This document shows, in pieces, positions 12,701 to 27,700 of a stretch of DNA of 64,000 nt. Source of the DNA: Luscinia megarhynchos. Taxonomy: Eukaryota > Chordata > Aves > Passeriformes > Turdidae. Location of the stretch: positions 35,157,889-35,221,888 of the forward strand of contig CM067592.1 in the NCBI GenBank assembly GCA_034336665.1. Direction: 5' to 3'. Position numbers and translations under genes: made by a program. Position 1 is the first letter of the stretch, and every line of letters starts with the position of its first letter. Under the pieces are notes generated by a model that was given only the letters and a program-made list of their open reading frames with translations, made no database searches and was not told the origin of the DNA.

Positions 12701-15700
12701 ACTGTTGACCCAAAGAGCATTTTAGACATTTTTCAGTCACATGACAATTTGATATGCCTGTGATTCCCGATTCCCATCTCCATCTCAGTTCCAGCTAAAG
12801 CATTAAAATGTGTTACAATGAGTTCTTTTAAGTGCAGGATTAGCATATGCAAGAGGGCAATTTGTTCACTGATGTGTTAATGCTGTGAACAATACTGAAT
12901 GGGTTGAGAAAAAAATCTCCTCTCACAAAGACCTGGTAAGCCCAGATCCTAAAAGCCAAGTACATGCTTAGATAAATAAATATAGGCTCACATAAATATA
13001 TAAGTAAACATGCATTTACATCCATACACGTATCTCTCTCAAGAGAGAAGTCTCAGACCAACATGTACTTCAGTGTAAGCCCTCAAAGGCCATATTTAGA
13101 TCCACCCAAGAGACAGAGATATTTACTTGCAATATATCATAAACATTTACAAATAGCCAGTGAACTGTGCACTGAACAGCTTCCCCTTTAAAACCTGAAG
13201 ACATCAAGGTAGTTTTACTCAGACACAAATGTTTAGCCCCAAGGAGAAGGACAAGGAAACAGGGTACATAAGGCAATCTGAATCCTCTTTTTCCTAATTC
13301 AGAAGCTGCACTTTAAAGCCAACTCTAAGCTCTTTTATTCATGACTATTCAAGCTAAACAAATGCCAAAGGGCTTACATAAAGCATATAGGATGGTCTAT
13401 TGAAATTCAGTATAAAGAAGCTCAAAATAATGTCTTTACCGAAATGTTTTGTAGCTAAAAGGTGGGCTTGTTGGATCATTGAACTAATTGCCTTGACAAA
13501 TACATTCGGAATTTAACCCTTATCTCCTCCCAGATGCACACAAATTCAGGGATTCACTAGTCTGAACACCATTAAGACTCCTTTTCTACAATTTAATGTT
13601 GAATCCATCATGTTTGTAGCAATAGAAACATCTTAAAAAGAAGTGGAAATACCTTGAGAAGCAAGAAAAGTAGTGCAAATGGTAAATCTAGAACACTGAA
13701 GAAAAATTTAAATGAAAATACAAACAAGAACTGGTAAAGAGATGATAATATAAGCCTTGGGCTATTGATCTCTCTCCCTTGTAGTGTTAAGGTTCAGGGA
13801 ACAGTGAGGACAGCATACTAAAAGCCATCTTTCCCCATTTCAGCCCTGGCAGAGTTTTTACTTGCAGTATGTCTACTATCAAACAGGGCCAGCCAGAAAA
13901 CAGAAGCAATAGCTTCACAATATTACAGTCTCATTATCTTCTCTTTAGAAGAGTAATCTATTTAGTTCTCCTAACTAGGTCTACTAACAACTGACTTATT
14001 TTCAAAAGTAGGACAAGAATTTTTATTTTGGCTACATTTTTAAAAATAATTCTACAGAAATTTTCAGTTAGGATAGATCTTCAATAATAATCAGCTTATG
14101 CAAAAAGGGCAAAAATATGTATACATGCATAGTTTGTATCTTAAAGAGAAACTGAATGGCACCAATTTTGTCTTGATTTCAACAGATTAAATACATGACT
14201 GAGGATATTCCTTCCACACTTAAGAGCTCAGTTTATTAAGGATTACCAATGCAACATTTGCAAAATCAGTTTTATGTGTTTTCCCTTTCTTTTGACCATT
14301 TGCTTTACCACATGAAGCTCTTTTCTTCAAGTAAGTCCCTAAAGAAAATAAAAAGGTTAATGTAGCACTGCTTCCTGTCAGAATTACCAGACCACATAAA
14401 TGCTGAAAAACAGGCAACTTGTGATCCTCAAGTAACTCTTCTGCCAGCAAAAGTTAAATAGTGACACCACCAGAAGGCAAACGTAAAACAAAAACCTAGT
14501 CGTGATGCACTGAAGGAAGGCAGGTCCCCCTGCTAGGAATATAATGCACATTATTCAAATGCACCTCTTTGACTGCCATACTGCTCCCCTTGGGAACCAC
14601 TTCCAAGCCTCAACTACGTGTGCCAGAGGTACAGGCTGAGAGCACACAGTATCTCATTTATCCCATTATCCCACTTATAATACAGTACAGACAATTCATA
14701 CGGAGTAGTGCATACAGAACTGGCACCTGGCTTTATGCTGATCATTACAGCAATTAAGTAAGAGCATTTACATTACATCTGTGCACACCTATCAACTACA
14801 CCTGGTCTCAACTAAGATCTTCGCTAGTGCTGGGCTCCTTAGGCCTCTCACTCCCCCTTCCCCCAAAGACATGCACACACGCAGGCTTGCTCTGTGCCTG
14901 GGCATTCCCTGACTCGCTGCACACCCATGCCAAGGACAGCCATCGCAGCCAGTCACCCCAGCTAACAGCGTGGGCTTGCCTGCCCTGCTCAGTGGAGCCT
15001 CTGTGTTTATTTTCTCTAACCATGCACAGATGAGTGCTATCCACAGACATGCACAAATAGACAGCAACAGGTGCAATTCCTTGCTGAGTAGGTAAAACAG
15101 GATCAAATCTAACAACTACATCCAAAACATCAGCTGCTCTTTGTTGGGACTGACTGACAGAAATACAGTAGATGCTAGAAGATGGACTTTACTATCCCCC
15201 AGACAAGCAAAAGAAATTGCACTCAAAGCTATTCTACTCCAGAATCATTAACTTCAATTTGTTCAATATGCTTATTGCAAACATGCACGTCAAGAATCCA
15301 AAAGCTGACTTATGAAGTCAGTAGGTTTTGTGTCAAATTACCCCTGATGGAAAGCTACTTGACTTCAACCTCTTTTTAAGCACCATTTAAAGGTATACTG
15401 ATTTTACAATCAGAAGACATTAACAAGGAACAGGCAGATGTCAGTATTTTCAAGCTACTGTTTATTAAAGTCAAGGGATCCATAAAATATTTTACCAGAC
15501 CACCTCTATCCCTCTGTCTTTTGTCATCAGCTACAAATTAAACTGCTACATGGCAACCGACAGCTCTTACATATAAGCCTCCTCTGCCCTAGTCTGGAGC
15601 CATTCTTTCTTCAAAATGTTCAAGAAACATACTTGTGCTATGCTGATCAGTACCCTAAACCTCCACGTAACAATTCTTATGAATTTCCTTCCCCCATCAA

Positions 15701-18700
15701 AAGAAGTAAAACACCAAACAAAATAAGCTTGCACATAATATCTTCCAAAAAGTAGCACAGTTACTTGTTCATGGCCCCCTTCTGCAAGACCAGGAGATGA
15801 AGAATAGGAGAGAGAGCTCAGGGCACAGAATATTTTTCTGCTGCAGGAAAAGAACATTTGCTTTTCAAAACAATAGCAAGATTTATGCTCCACAATGAAG
15901 GCAAAAAATGTCCAGGAAAATTTATGAATACTTCCCAAGTCTTAGAAAATAAACTCAATGATTTTCATGAGGACAAAAGATAAACACCAACTGATATAAA
16001 TCCTAAGCACACAATGAAGTAAGATTTCACTGTCTGAAAATCACTACTGTTACAATAGAGTGCATCAAAACATTTGCATTTCTGTGCCATCCAAACAGGA
16101 TTCTAGAATAGTGGGAATACAAGAGATAAATGGACAACTACAAGTCTGAAAAATACTGCAAGTATGTTTACTAAAGAAAATGAGGAGGACATCAATGTTC
16201 TTTTATACTGATATCTCTTAAAGCTTTCAGTTTCAGTTGCAAAGCTTGCTTCCTTTGCCTGGCTTCACTATCTGCAGCCTGAATTTGCCACATTAGAAGG
16301 GATGCCAGCATTTGCACAATAACAGGATGCAGTTTGGGATGGTTAGAGCCAAAAGCCACCAGCCATTACCCACATAGGCATGCAATTTAAATCTGACAAA
16401 ACAGTTTTAGCATTCCTACAGTAAGTATACCTTCTTACACATTACACAAACATGTATTTACAAAAAAACTTTTCTTAATTTTAATTTGTGGAACTTGAGC
16501 AAATATACAAAAGGAAAACGTAGCCCTTGCTGTTTAGATATAACAAAAGCAGTTACACTGGTCAAAATAAAAAATAATGAATCCATGTCTTTATATTAAT
16601 TTATAAATACAAGAATTTTAATAATTTTGGTGTACTTCTAAACATATAATACATAATAGTTTGACTGCCTATTTATTTAGGAAGACTTAAAAAAATCCAA
16701 ATCTAATTTAAAAATTAATATGCTCCAATCTGTCACGATATGCTTTAACTCAATGTTATGTCACAAAAATTCAATTTAAAACCCCTTTGACAAGACTAAA
16801 TTTTAACTTTTCAAACTTCAACATTTCAAGCTGTTAGCTTCTACTGATAGTGCTCAAAGGTCATGCTGGACGTATTTGATGGAAATCATACTGTAGATCT
16901 GCACAGCAATACCCAACATCATGGTGAATTTAGGTAACTTACAAACATGGATTTGGTGTCTTGGATGGTGAAAGCATGCCTGTCAGGATTTTTAGCAGCA
17001 CCATTGCTTTTAAAATGTTATTCTGAAAATCAAATTTATTTTATCTTGATAATCCAGATGTTATAAAGTGATTTCAACCACACATAACAACCAAATAGAT
17101 ATGCTGCTATCCCTTGTGTACTTGAGATCCATTTCCTAATATCCTTAAAAATACATTCTATTAAAAAATTCCATTAAAAATGCAAGAGAATTAGAGAATT
17201 TTGATGAGCCTGTAATTCCCAGCTGATCATTTTAGCCACAGAGTTGAACTTAACTATCTCTTGAATTATTCTTTCATTGGAGATGTCCTTTACTGTTAAG
17301 TCATGATTTTGATGTAACATTGTATTTAAACAATTTTAAGTTCAAGTTCACCTGTATTCAGCTATTAAAGTTTAAGTTAGCTATGCAGTATTATCCTACA
17401 CTGAGACCAAAAAGAAAATGACCAGAGTGTAGTATCCAAAACTCAGTATATTCACATGGCAAAATTCATTTATGATATAAAGCCTCAGATTGTTTAGAAG
17501 TTAATTACTGATAAACTCGGCATAAAAACAGTCTGCTTCAGGTAATAAACAAGTAATCATCAGTTAGACATATGGACACAGAAGCAACTGCAGCATCAAT
17601 TTTACAGAGTTTAACTAAAATTTACATCTATAGCAAGTGATCCTGCAACTCTCTCCCACAACACAAAAGCCAGGTTTAATTTTTGATAATTCTCCTTCCA
17701 CAAGCAAGAACTATTCTCAGGTACAAGATGAATTCAGAGTCCAAATTTCACAACACTTAGCATCTGATTTTAAACTCAAACCTTTGACCAAATTACATGA
17801 CGGACAGGGCAGGAGAAGCTGGGACCAGGGCAAGGACAGGAAACAACAACTAAATCAAAACACAGAGCTATCAATAGCCAGGGATTCCTGCAGTCAACTA
17901 TCAGCACTCAAAGAAGTATGTCCCACACAGAGCAAAAGGTCATTAATGAAGTCAGAAACTTCATAAAAACCATGATTAAAATTATTTCTGCAGATACACT
18001 GTCATTAATAACATTAAGCAAGCTGAAATGAATGCTTCAAGCTTAGTAATCTACTACTGCAAAAGATATGAGATAGTTTCCAGTAAATAACTGTCAAGCA
18101 AGACTTGATTATATATTAAATAAGCAGCAATAAAAGACAAAAATTTAGCACTGTACAGCTATCTGTCAAATAACTTTTGCGCTTCTTGTCTTTTCTAACT
18201 GAGAAAGGGAGCAAAATAGAATCTAAATTCTCCTCTGACAAACAAACAGAATAAGCTTTGCTATTTGAATTAAGTTGCACATGACCATCTCTGACAGATT
18301 AAAACAGCAATATCACTCAAAACAAAGCAGCATGAAAAGCAGCAAGTAGTTCTTTAGAGGGCTTTTCAGAAAAGGCCAATTCTATTACAGCTTATGTCTA
18401 CAAGGAAAAAAGTATTGCTGTAGGAGTAATACCTGAAGCACAAAAAAAGCAGTAATGATATTAGTATGGCTTAAACAGATGCAGTTAAAAAACCTCCTAG
18501 GGCCAAAGACCATCATGACACATTTTAAATCCTCACATTTAAATTTCTCACCTGTTCTTCAACTCTAATTCCTGAAAATCCTAGAGATTAAAAATCTTAA
18601 CTCTGGGCTAAAAATGCTGTATTTGCAATGCTCTTTTTGATTTGCAGCTACATGCCCCCTTTCTGCCTCCAATAAGCAAAACTTCAAGTTTACCTAAAAG

Positions 18701-21700
18701 CACTCTGCTCAGAAACAAAACTCCTTCATACAGTCCATCAAAAAAATGATCTGGTGCTCTGCATAAACCAAGACATACACAACAGAAAACACATACACCT
18801 TGTATCATGAAAATAACTAAAAGGAAGACAAAACAGACAAACAGCACGACATCTGATAATTACATTACTGGAAGTGGAAACATTAGCAGGAATGTTGGTA
18901 CTTACTGTGCCTGGCTCTCTGTCTGCTCCCGCAGTAACCAAGAAATGGACAGACATGCCCGTTCAGACACAGAGGCAAGAACAGAAATAAAAAAGGGGGG
19001 AAAAATTAGAACACAAGCCACAAACAGTTTTAAAATGGCTTTTATTTATATAAGTCATTGCACATTCCTAATACAGTGATTTCCTGAAAATTACAGTATT
19101 TTGTAAACATGATTTACAGTTTAACCATACACAAAGCCTAGTTTCATTTCATGACAGAATAAATTATTTTCTTTTCAAAAATTAGTCAAGTGCAATTTTG
19201 CCCAATATTTAACTAAGTACTAGAATTTAAGCTTATGAAACTAAAGTAACAGATGCAATTACCTAAATCCTTTGTTTGAACACATTCACTTAAAAATTTA
19301 ACTTCTTGTTGCACCTACCTTCCCACCCACCCATTTAACATTACTTTCTTTGAAAAAAAATCACCAGTTTATGCAGTTTAACAATTTTTCACCATTTGGT
19401 GCAGGCCACTGCTATTACAACTGAGCATTTACCAGGATGTCAAACAGCCCTGCAAAGTATAGAGCAGGTGACACCTAGTGATCCCCTTTAAAATATTGAA
19501 AAATTCCAAGCTGCATTTTGCTTCTGTGGTTTATATGCAGACATTAAAAAGTTTGCCAACAGTTTTTTTTCCTCATTCTATATAACTTGAATTCTTTAGA
19601 GATGCACATGTGCAGCAATGGGCAAATTTGACAATGTCCTAATCAGGCCTGCCATGCCTCTCACCTCTGTGGTGGTCTGCATCGTGATGCTTCTTGTCAT
19701 CTTTTATTGCCAAGTGAGACTGCCCACCCAAAGCACTGGAGAGGGCAAGAAGGCCAGCGCTGCTTCCAAGCGGAGGGATTCCTGGAGGCTGAAGTCCTGA
19801 TGGATGTGGCGTTAGAGGCACTGGAGGTCCATGGCCGTGGGAGAGATGCTGAGCCTGCAACTGCTGCTGCTGCTCCCAGTGGTACCATCATCCCCAGAAG
19901 AACAATGTACAGCACATGGTTTGGGAAGGATAAGGCAGAAGTTTGGTTAATTACTAAGAATCTATAGTGGATTTTGACATCTATTTGTTTCTTCTTAATC
20001 TAGCCCCTCCCCGTTAACCCACCACACTATATACACTGCATTATGTCGTGCTGTCTGAGGACAACTCTGCTCCTGTCCCAAAAAATCTAGCTGAATACTT
20101 ATTTTGCAGCCTGAAGAGTAAGTTCAGCACCTATAGACTATTTTGGGCGGCTACTGCCTACCAAGCATCTCTGGCAACAGAGAATAGCAGCAGAAGAACC
20201 AAACACCTTTCGCTTTCTAGACAAAGCCTTATCACTGCTCTGAAAAAAAAAAAGTTTCAGTGGCAAGACTGATTTAAACTCACATCCCTCGCTTCCCCCA
20301 ATTTGGAAGCAGCAAGCACATTTTTATTCTGAATATTTAAAAACGCATTTTATTCTAGCCAAGGTTTTAAGGGGAAAGAGGGGAAATTATCAATGACTTA
20401 ACACTCTGTTTCAGGACCAGCTTTGACCTGAAAATGCAGGTATTTTAGATAGCATGGAATTGTCAACAAGAAACATGATATTAATGAATACCTCCACCTG
20501 TTTTAAAAGCATCTTGCAAGTTCAAAATTACAATGGGCGGACATACAACCCTGTAACTAATCTGCTAAAATAATCTATAAACAATTTTAGAACAGAAATT
20601 TTACATTAGAATGTCTTCCCCATAGTTAAAATATTAAGATATTTTCTAAAACTTTCATGCTTTTATTAATGTTTACCAAGTCCAGCTCTCCGTTTAATTT
20701 GTCCAAAATGCTCAGCAATTATTTTATGGTTATTTTTAGAAAATGAAGCTTCAAAACCATCTTTATCTTAAGTCATAGTTCCCATAATCTGCTCCAGATT
20801 AACTGATATTCTGCCTCTCTCTCCTGCTTCTTTGTCTCTGGGCATATAACCAGAACAATCCTCTCCACTTGGCCACTCTCCATTATCCCTCTGCTCAAGG
20901 CAGATACCAGGAAAAAGCTAGAGTGCCATCCAATTTATGGGATGAAAAATGAGACAAATAAACATATGTCTGAATACAATGAACTCGAGTTTGACAAGGT
21001 GAAAGCTAGTGACCCTGTAACAGCATGTAAAATTGTTACAGTACTTCTGACAGCTACTGAAATCCTACCTGGAATCCATCACTCCAAAAAAACGCAACTC
21101 AAAATAATGCAGAAATATTTCATCTGTTTCTTTAGGTGTGAAGACTTTTCAAGACAAACTGTCAAAAATACCTGTGTAACATCTACTGGTATATTAATGA
21201 ATTCATTTATTACTATTTACATATGTATCTACTAAACTCCAACACTTTTATTTCTCATAACCCTATCCCAAGACATGCTTTGAGCTGTTTATAAAATGGT
21301 GCAGAAATGGGTTGACATTCAAGAACTCCAGACTGCACTTGCCAATTTTTCACTTTTCTGCTATCCCAACTGTCATGCAGCAATCATTTACCTATATTTT
21401 GATATACAACATAATCTCTAAATTTACCACAGTCTATTTTAGTCAATTCTATAAAGCCACATGTTTACCAAATCTTTCTCACACCATGTATCAGGAATTT
21501 ATTTTTGAGTGCTGTAAATAAAGCCATGCTAGTCTACACTTCAAAACATAAATCTGATCACCACTTTATAGTATGTTTAGAATACAAGGTAAAAGAGAAG
21601 TACTTCTTATTCTTCTAATTTAACACGTTTACAACAACACAAAAGGCAACATTAAGGAAGCATTCGGAATTATTTTGACTTAAAGTAGTAAACGCAGTAA

Positions 21701-24700
21701 CCACTTTCTACAATATCAATCAGTTTTTGTGAGTGAAGCTTCACTTAACTGAAGAACAATCAGTAAGGAGCACTGTAAGATCTGACAGGACTGCAGAGGC
21801 TGGGTTTGGGGTTTTTGTTTTTTGCATCCAGTCTCTAAAGAACAATATGACATCCCTCCCCACAGACTTTAACAAAGCTTTAGTAGTTTCTGGCACATTT
21901 CCTCAAAACAGGTAATAACCCAATATTTTGGCAGCGTCTCTCAGGGATGGTAATCTAGTCACCTCTTGCCTCATTGACCACTTCAGCCAGGTCAGTCATC
22001 TGTGCTCTAGCTCTGAGGCAACATGAATCAGCAGGACTGTGCAGCACTGTTGGCATTGGTCTTACTTGTCCCCAGCTGCACTATCACCCCACATTATCCA
22101 GTCTTGGTGTGTACTGTTTAAAAATAAAAAGCAATTTATTCCTTCCAAACTGGTTTCATGGAGAAAAGCCTCCTGCCTTCTCCAACAATAAACTCAAACT
22201 AGAACAGGGAACAGGACTTAAATTGTTTCCAGTCTTGTCCCTACCATTTGCGAAGTGTAGGAAGATAACCCTTACCCACCCCTCTCCTGCTTGGTTCAAT
22301 TAGTAAACAAGTTAACACCCACTTGCTTTCAGGAAGCAGAGGTTAACATTCCAGGAATTATCAGGGGCACTTTACCTACCGTCTCCCTGGCTCTGGTTTG
22401 TGGCCTACATACCACGCATTATGAAAGCCTGAGAAACGAGGAACAGATTAATGCTCTATGAAAGGTTCTGAAGCTGAGAGTGGGAGTGCTGTGTTCACTG
22501 GTGGTATTGCACACAGACTGTGGGGAGCAATGGGCAAGGTGTGGTGTGAGACCTGCAAGTGCATGGCAAAGCTGCTCTGCACGTTTTTGTAGCTTTGCAA
22601 ATCGTTACTTACAGACATGGCACACAAAGAAACATAAATACTGCAAATAATTACATGAAACTGACTTAAGACTGAAATCCTGATCATGGTCTTTTAAGTC
22701 TCCAAAGTTATGTCATGATCTCATGATTATCTGATGTTCTTTGCTGTTTAGGACTTTAACATACTGATTTATTGTTTAGATGTTATTTATTCATAATAGG
22801 TTTCAAGTTCTCCCTAAGAGACGAGGGATCATCCATAAAAATGATCCTTTCCAGAAGTTCATATTCTTTTTATTTAAAAAAAACCTTAATTTTAAAAATC
22901 ATATTGTATTATCTTTGTAGAAGGGGAAAAAAGGAATATGTGCTGCACACAAAGGAAGAAATTAAAGACCAGGGAGAGGGATAACAGGAATGCTCACCAG
23001 ATGCATTTAGTAACTAAACATTTGCCATAGAAGATCCTACAAACAATTATGTTATGCATATAATCACTTTCCCATCACTTCAAAGACACTAATGCCTGCT
23101 CTGTAACCTTTTAAGAGCTTAGCAGCAGTGAGATATAAAACGGAGTAGGTTGGCAGCAGTATCATGGTCTACTAGGCATGTTCATTAGCAGTTAATTAAA
23201 AACTAGACATCTGCCATAAGAAACGTGTTCAAAAAAGGATGAGTAACAGGTCTGTCTTAGCACCAATTATTATCATTACTTGCAGAGCAAAGGCTGTGTC
23301 CACTTTCAGAGGAAAGTGGGAAGGTAGAGAAGAGTGCAATGATGCATACTTAAGTGACTGCACTTAAGATAATTAGCCACAGCAGTGATTTTAAAAATAT
23401 CAGTAGTTCACCCACCATTTTGTTCCAAACCCAGAAGTTCTTCATATTTGCAAAGGCAGAAAAGGAACTAGAAACTCATATTACTATACTGTTTAGATGT
23501 AGGTTTTACTGCCTCAGATTTTTATTTCCCAGTGTCTCCATACCGAAACCATAAAGCCCCAAAACTCGGCAATAAAAAACAGCATTAGTGTCACCAAGCA
23601 AGCACCTCCTAACAATTTTAAAGGTAGTACAGGTTTTTATCTCCCACATTGTAGGAAAAGTCTAGCTATGAAGAGATCTTTAATCAGGACTTTAAATGTG
23701 GAATTACATATTTAATCTCTGATAAAACCTTCCAAAGACAGAGTTATTATGTCTTTGTGAAATATAGTTTCTACAATTAAAGAGTGACAGGTCTCCCTTA
23801 GGCTACTTGCTCATAAGGATAGAGAACAAGCTCCTGCAACCCCACTCCTCACCTTAAAGCAGCTCTGTTGATTTTAACTTGTTCTTGAGTAAAATCAAAC
23901 ACGGGATTTTATTTTAGAACCTTTTACACTTAAATATATGATTTTTAATCCTTGTCATTAAGCACTTAGAGTATTCTTCTGTTCTTACACAGATGTATGA
24001 TGTACTCTTTTGTATCTCTTGAAAAGCACTGAATTAAAAATTCAGATGTGATTGCAAATGAGCAGTGGAAAACAGGTTATGCTTTATTCCAAAATACAAT
24101 AGCCGTCTTCTCTTGTGTTTTTCTAAATAAACACTTGAAAAATAAACACAATTTTTTTTTCCAAAATCTTATCAGCACTAGCATCAGTAATACTATCAAC
24201 AGTTAGCTGTTGATGATGATGAACAGATGCCCAAGCTCCACAGAGGTGTTCTGAAAAAATATCTGCAAAACATATGCAATTTAGAAAACTAAAATGTAAA
24301 GGACGATATTTCATGGCAACTTTTGTAAAATAGGAGAAATGTGATTTTGTTCAGCTCAAGCAGACAGAAAAATGTGAGAGAAAAACATGCATTACTGTGT
24401 TCAGTTTCATTATCATATTCACTTCCAAATATGTGTGGCCAACAAACACAAGAGGGCCACTGTCTTAGCACATACAGGTGATCGGGGAATAACCTTTTCC
24501 CTCGCTGTTTAGAAATATTCTTAAAACCAGCATTGCAAATACAACCTTTCAAAAAAGGACGTAACTCAGGATGATGAGGTATTCCTGTCACAACCCACTT
24601 TTTTCCTTCATCCTATAAAACCCAAAAACCCTGTATGCACAACTCACAGTACCAGCAGTCAAATCTGGCATGAGCAAACTCAATAGACACTCTAAGCCAT

Positions 24701-27700
24701 TAATTAATACTTATATTTAAATTTCTGTAAGTACTTTCTAAAGAGTATTACGGTTATAGGCAAGAAAATATTTCAGGACAATCACTTGGAAGAATATATT
24801 TACATTCTTCTACAAAAAGTGACTGTATCCATGGACATATGAAGAAAAAGAGATACTGTCTAAGACTTCTGGCATGTCTTTGATATGACCCCGCACAAAA
24901 TTCTTGCCATGTAAAGAAATAGTGCATTGAGGGATGGATTATTACATGGATGAGGAACTGGATGGATGACTGCATGTGAAGAGTCAATGAATCTTAACCC
25001 AAAGAGTTCAACAGCTTCACACCTCTGTGGAAAGCAGTAACTAGTTGTGTCTCTTTCTTGTTGGTCAATATATGACCAACACAACACAACCCAACATCTT
25101 CATCAATAACACAGGCAATGGGACTGACTGTAGCCTCTGCAAGTTTGCAGATGACACCAAGCTGTGCAGTGCAATTGATTCACTTAAGGGAAGGGGTGAC
25201 ATAGAGATAGATTTTGACAGGCCTGAGAAGTGGGACCATCTCATGAGGTTCCACAGCCAAACGCAATGTCTGGCACCTGAGCTGAGACAACTCCTAGACT
25301 GGGGGAGAAAGGGCTTGGGAATGGTCCTGCTGAAAAGGACTCACAGGTGCTAGAAGATAAATCATTGGATTATTGCATCTGCAGCCCAGAAAGTCTGTAT
25401 CCTGGGCTGCATCAAAAGAATTTGGCCAGCAGGTCAAAGGAAGTGATTTGTCCTTCTTCCCTCTACTTCATGAGATGCCTACTGGAGTACCATGCCCTAC
25501 TCTGGGGTCCAGAGTGCAAGAAAGACATTAACCTGCTACAGCAGGTTCAGAGAAGACACACAAAAATGATTCAAGAGGGCTAGGACACCTTTCCTAATTA
25601 AAAAATACAAAGTTAGGGGTTGTTCAGCCTCAAAGCTCCAGGGACACCTTACTGTGGTCTTTATATACAAAGTGGGCCTGTAAGAAAACAGAAAGAGACT
25701 TTCTACAGGACTGTAGCTACAGAGCAAGAGGCTATGGTTTTACAATAAAAGATGGTAAATTTACATTGGACACAATGACAAAACTTTTTATGTTGTGACT
25801 GGTGACACACTGGATACTCCATCCCTGGAAGTGCTCAAAGTCAGATTAGATGGGATTTTTGAGCAATCCGTCTTGTGGATGGTGTCTCTGCCCATGGCAG
25901 AGAGTTTGGGCTTGATCTTTGAATGTTTCTTCCAATCCAAATCTTTATCATAGCTAAGCAGATTTATTAATGAAATATCAAATACGCACTACTTACTGCT
26001 CCATTTCCCAATGCTGCTTTGGCAGCAGCTGTCATGTTTCCTTCTTGATGATTCTACATGTTTCTTTTCCCTTGATAATATCACCACACAAAGTGTATTA
26101 ATTCCCACATGACACTTCCTTCTGACCTACTTCAACCCTAATCTTCAGTACCACGGCAGTAATTTACAAAACTTAAGGTTTGAGTTTGCTTTCTTTTGCT
26201 GACAGTACACAATTGTGAAGAGTGGCTGATATGCCAGACAGCCGTGATAGCATTCACAGAGAACTCAACAGGCTGGAAAAATGGACTCACAGGAATCTCA
26301 TGACATTCAACAAGGGCAAGTGCAATATCCTACACCAAGAGGAACAATCCCCTAAATTCATATATGTTGGGGTCCACACAGCTAGAAAGCAGCTTTGCAG
26401 AAAAGGTCCTTCCATACCAAATTGTGCATGAGCCAGCAGCAAAGTTCCCAGCAGCTGAATGGCATTCTGGGATGCATTAGACAAAGTATTGCAGCAGGTC
26501 TAGAGAGAGCACCCTTCTTCTCTACTTATCACTGTTGAAACTACAGCTGGATTACTATGTCCTCTTCTGGGTTTTTCCTTACAAGAGACATGAACAAAAC
26601 AGAGAGCATCCAACAATATGTCTAGAGATGGCTAAATAGTCCCAGGCGTCTCAGCCCCTCCTCATATGACATACCTCAGTCCCTTACCTTTATAGCCCAT
26701 CACTGTACGGCCCAATGACAAGACAGGAGGCAATGGGTGCAGACTAAAACATGGGAGGTTTGTCTTGAACATTCAAACACACTCATTTTTGACCAAGCCC
26801 TTGCTACCCAGGGAGCTCTGGAGATTTCATCCTTGAACACACCCATCTGGTCCTGCATAACTGGCCCTAAGTGGTCCTGTTTGAGCAGGGGCAAGAAGAT
26901 CAGATGACCTCCAGTGGTCTTTTCCAACATTACCAATTTCATGATTCACAAACAGCAGAATCACAGAATGCCTGAGGCTTTGAGGGACCACAGGGGGACG
27001 TCTGGTCCAACCTCCCTGCTCAAGCCAGGACATCCCAGAGTACATGATTGTGTCCAGACAGTTCTTGATTATCTCCAGTGAGGGAGACTCCACAGCCTCT
27101 CTGGACAATCTGTTCCAGCACTAGGTCACCCACAAAGTAAAGAAGTTCATCCCCATATTCAAATGAAACTTCCTGTGCATCAATTTGTGCTCATTGCCTC
27201 TTGTCCTATTCCTCAGCACCACCAAGCAGAGCCTGGATCCATCCTCTGACATCTCCCTTCAGAAACTGACAGATATCAATGAGGACTTCTCTCAAAGATC
27301 TCTTCTCGAGGCTGAACAGGCTCAAATCTGTAAACCTTTCCTCATAAGTGAGGCGCTCCAGTTCCTTAATCATCTTTGTAGCCCCCTGCTAGTGGCAGGT
27401 CTGCCACTAGACCATGTGCCAATTCTTACTGCTTACTGTTGTCTCCCTGTTAAAACAAGTTTTAGAAAAATGAGTTAGGTACTACTATAATTAACTACTT
27501 CCTTTGAAAGATCTATTTTGGTCAAATCAGTTTCCTTGTTTCTTAAATCCTGTATTCTGACAGGAAGAAAGCTACACTTTACAACAGTAAACAAACTTTA
27601 AAGTGCCCACCACTGCATGTCTAGCTAATGAGCCAAGAATGTGGGATTGTAGAAGTTGTTTGAAAACTAGCCTTATGAGAACAAGCCACAGTGCCTAATG

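Noticed and set aside
25045..25583. Plus ORFs with reverse transcriptase-like text
   Set aside because: Real homology, but to a truncated CR1 LINE with frameshifts; recorded as mobile element, not as a gene.
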